Shown here piece by piece: positions 5,676-7,174 of a stretch of DNA of 7,174 nucleotides. How positions within the stretch are numbered: position 1 is the first letter of the stretch; the number at the start of each line of letters is the position of its first letter. Under the pieces are notes generated by a model, which saw only the letters and a list, made by a program, of their open reading frames with translations, was not told the origin of the DNA and made no database searches. A program made the position numbers and the translations under genes. This stretch comes from Dehalococcoidia bacterium (lineage in GTDB: Bacteria; Chloroflexota; Dehalococcoidia; UBA3495; JAAXIE01). The stretch is from contig JAAXIE010000113.1 of the NCBI GenBank assembly GCA_012270525.1, positions 1 to 7,174 of the forward strand. The letters run 5' to 3'.

Positions 5676-6074
5676 CTAGTGGTCTCCGGCATGCTCCCCG
5701 GGGTACAGGATCTGCAACCGGTGACCGTCGGGGTCATTGAAGTAGATGCAGTTGGGGTCGCCGGGGCGCCCCGATACCTGCACCCCGGCACTCTCCAACG
5801 CCTCCTTGATACTCTCGTACGTGCCCTGATTGGCGACCATTGCCATGTGGTTCATGTCCCGCGGCCCTTGGAACTCCCCTTCATTGACCTCGAAGAGGGC
5901 CACCATCTGCGTAGCCTCCGAGCCGAGGTAGAGGAAGCTCTGCCACGAACTCTCGTGGTTCACCTTCATCCCAAGAAGGTCCGTATAGAACCGCTTGGAA
6001 CGCTCCAGGTCCTTGACGTGTAGCACCACATGGTCAATGCCGGTCAGCGATACCCTGGATCCTATGGTAGTCAT
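5676..6074 (-). CDS. VOC-family metalloenzyme (glyoxalase/dioxygenase fold)
   Basis: This 132-residue protein has the two beta-alpha-beta-beta-beta modules of the vicinal oxygen chelate superfamily, whose members include glyoxalase I, ring-cleavage dioxygenases, epimerases and resistance proteins. Module one starts GIDHVVLHVKDLERSKRFY (12-30) and runs to about 62; module two runs from MNHMAMV (74-80) to DPDGHRLQIL (114-123). Expected metal ligands are His15, Glu62 and His76. The fourth position, usually Glu in the DPDGxxxE motif, is Gln121 here. Gln can serve as a ligand in some glyoxalases, so metal binding is still possible. The length fits a single-domain dimer. The ATG start is preceded by a near-perfect GGAGGT. 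It lies between the molybdenum hydroxylase and the monooxygenase on the same strand, suggesting a shared catabolic route. The exact reaction cannot be told from the sequence. Confidence 0.94.
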   Translation of the reverse strand: MTTIGSRVSLTGIDHVVLHVKDLERSKRFYTDLLGMKVNHESSWQSFLYLGSEATQMVALFEVNEGEFQGPRDMNHMAMVANQGTYESIKEALESAGVQVSGRPGDPNCIYFNDPDGHRLQILYPGEHAGDH

Positions 6075-6079
6075 GCTTC

Positions 6080-6085
6080 ACCTCC
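6080..6085 (-). promoter_or_regulatory. Strong Shine-Dalgarno of the VOC gene
   Basis: Minus-strand GGAGGT with a 5-base spacer to the ATG at 6074. It is the best ribosome site in the window and fixes the start codon. Confidence 0.85.
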
Positions 6086-6157
6086 GTACTCTGGTGATTC
6101 ACCATGCAACAGTCTCCAGTCAAGCTCTGCGCGCGTACACTAACCGGCCTTGAACAC

Positions 6158-6174
6158 AGAGGCATCGAACCTCT
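6158..6174 (-). other. Stem-loop after the hydroxylase stop, resembling a tRNA T-arm
   Basis: On the minus strand, AGAGG, a 7-base loop TTCGATG, then CCTCT. The 5-bp stem and TTCRANN loop match the T-arm form of tRNA. It begins 4 bases after the TAG of the hydroxylase gene. No matching 5' acceptor arm is visible, so a complete tRNA is not present. It may be an mRNA 3' stem, a tRNA-end remnant or chance. Confidence 0.3.
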
Positions 6175-6178
6175 CTGG

Positions 6179-7174
6179 CTACGCATTGCCCTCCTGGATG
6201 GCCTGCCATACCTTGGCCGGTGTCAGGGGCATGCTGATATCACGCACGCCCAGAGGGGCCAGCGCATCCAGAACGGCACTCACGATGACTACCGCCGTGC
6301 CCGTGGTGGTGATCTCGCCAGCGCCCTTCACCTGCATCGGATTGGTTGGCGATGGCGTTTCCGTGTCCAGCAGTACCGGTTCCGGCATGTCCTCAGCCAG
6401 GGGCAGACCGTAATCGAGAAAGGTGCTGTTGAGGGGCTGTCCGTCTGGAGTGTAGTCGATACCCTCGCTCATGGCCTGTCCTATACCTTGCGCCAAGCCT
6501 CCATGGTGCTGCCCAGTGATCAGCTTGGGGTTGATCATCACACCGCAATCATGCACCCCGAAATGCCGGAGCAGTTTCACGTCGCCGGTATCCCGGTCCA
6601 CCTCGACAACCACAATCTGACCCCCGTACGGGAAAGCGGCGTCCACCAACGTGTACTCGGTGGTGAACTCCAGCCCAGGGGTCATGCCGGGTGGCAGAGT
6701 TTCTTCGCTGAAGGCCCTCTCAGCGGCTTCGGCGAAAGAAACACTCTGTCCAGCAGATCCTGCCTCGTATAGGCTGCCGTCGCGGAAATCCACCTGGTCC
6801 GGCGGGCACCCGAACAGGTCAGCACCGATCTGCGCCATCTTCTCGCGCGCCTGCTGCAAGGCCAGGTAGACTGCATTCCCGCTGACCACCACGGCACGAC
6901 TGGCGGCCGTCCCAGCACCCACCTCCAGCATGTCGGTGTCGCCGTGCAGTACGCTTATCTGTTCGGGCTGTATGCCCAGCACGTCGGCAGCGAACTGGGC
7001 GAAGGTCGTCTCGCTGCCTTGCCCGTGGGGCGAGGCCTCGGTGTATATCTTCACATGTCCGTCCCGCTCGATCTCCACCCTGGAGTTGCTGTCTCGTAAC
7101 GGGCCGTCGCCACCCGAGGACTTGATATAAGTTGCCACCCCGATCCCCACCAATCGTCCCTGTCTTCGGGCCTC
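6179..7174 (-). CDS. Molybdopterin-binding hydroxylase large subunit, xanthine dehydrogenase/CoxL family (C-terminal part)
   Basis: C-terminal ~331 residues of the large catalytic subunit of a molybdenum hydroxylase, an enzyme class that inserts water-derived oxygen into C-H bonds of aldehydes or heterocycles, or oxidises CO. The frame is open to the window edge; the TTG at 7153 is internal, since EARRQGR precedes it in frame as in family members. Counting from that codon: SPHGQGSET (41-49) and GTAASR (81-86) match the molybdopterin-contacting loops, GQHHGGLAQGIGQA (214-227) is the conserved cofactor segment, and KGAGE (276-280) holds the catalytic glutamate, Glu280. After this Glu the common A/G-G-T-I-G reads ITTTG. 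The end LTPAKVWQAIQ is family-typical. The active-site loop that separates CO dehydrogenase from other members lies outside the window, so the substrate class is open. FAD and iron-sulfur subunits would be expected nearby upstream. Confidence 0.95.
   Translation of the reverse strand, partial: EARRQGRLVGIGVATYIKSSGGDGPLRDSNSRVEIERDGHVKIYTEASPHGQGSETTFAQFAADVLGIQPEQISVLHGDTDMLEVGAGTAASRAVVVSGNAVYLALQQAREKMAQIGADLFGCPPDQVDFRDGSLYEAGSAGQSVSFAEAAERAFSEETLPPGMTPGLEFTTEYTLVDAAFPYGGQIVVVEVDRDTGDVKLLRHFGVHDCGVMINPKLITGQHHGGLAQGIGQAMSEGIDYTPDGQPLNSTFLDYGLPLAEDMPEPVLLDTETPSPTNPMQVKGAGEITTTGTAVVIVSAVLDALAPLGVRDISMPLTPAKVWQAIQEGNA

Noticed and set aside
6100..6132. Minus-strand TTGACT with a possible promoter for the VOC gene
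   Set aside because: The -35-like hexamer is good, but the sequence 17 bases on (GAATCA) is a poor -10 element, so I cannot support a promoter.
6104..6772. Open plus-strand frame opposite the molybdenum hydroxylase (222 codons)
   Set aside because: It is a shadow of the well-supported minus-strand gene, with no family-like motif and no ribosome site.
7151..7153. TTG as the start of the molybdenum hydroxylase gene
   Set aside because: The frame continues upstream to the window edge with family-like sequence, and the family's large subunit is far longer, so this codon is internal.

Overview
The window reads as a piece of a GC-rich bacterial chromosome. It carries two gene groups that face each other. 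The mix of genes is a tripartite tricarboxylate transporter (TTT), a luciferase-type flavin monooxygenase, a VOC-fold enzyme and a CoxL/xanthine-dehydrogenase-type molybdenum hydroxylase. Together with GTG/TTG starts, this resembles heterotrophic Chloroflexota of the SAR202/Dehalococcoidia kind, which are known for expanded families of flavin monooxygenases and molybdenum hydroxylases. The lineage is an inference from gene content only; no marker gene is present.

Plus strand, 1 to about 4381: a TTT uptake system in the order tctC (periplasmic solute receptor, 5' end cut by the window), tctA (large permease subunit) and tctB (small permease subunit, with an unusual C-terminal extension). A strong 12-bp hairpin separates tctC from tctA, while the tctB start lies inside the 3' end of tctA. 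A short two-helix membrane protein follows. Its tail carries seven tetrapeptide repeats with glycine at every fourth residue.

Convergence zone, 4382 to about 4575: a decayed second copy of the 3' half of that small gene. Relative to the intact copy it lacks exactly six of the seven repeat units and has a one-base frameshift. Its stop codon overlaps the stop codon of the opposing gene, and both stops sit in the loop of a perfect 9-bp hairpin, a likely two-way terminator.

Minus strand, 7174 down to 4558: the C-terminal part of a molybdopterin-binding hydroxylase subunit (its 5' end is beyond the window), then a VOC-fold protein with a strong Shine-Dalgarno sequence, then a LuxA-like flavin-dependent monooxygenase. 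These three could act in sequence on an organic substrate, and the transporter opposite could supply a carboxylate. The link between the two groups rests only on adjacency.

The TTT system, the monooxygenase, the VOC protein and the hydroxylase all belong to known families. The less ordinary material is the repeat-bearing N-terminal extension of the receptor, the extended TctB, the small repeat protein with its collapsed sibling, and the hairpin holding both stop codons. No stretch over 300 bases lacks a gene.
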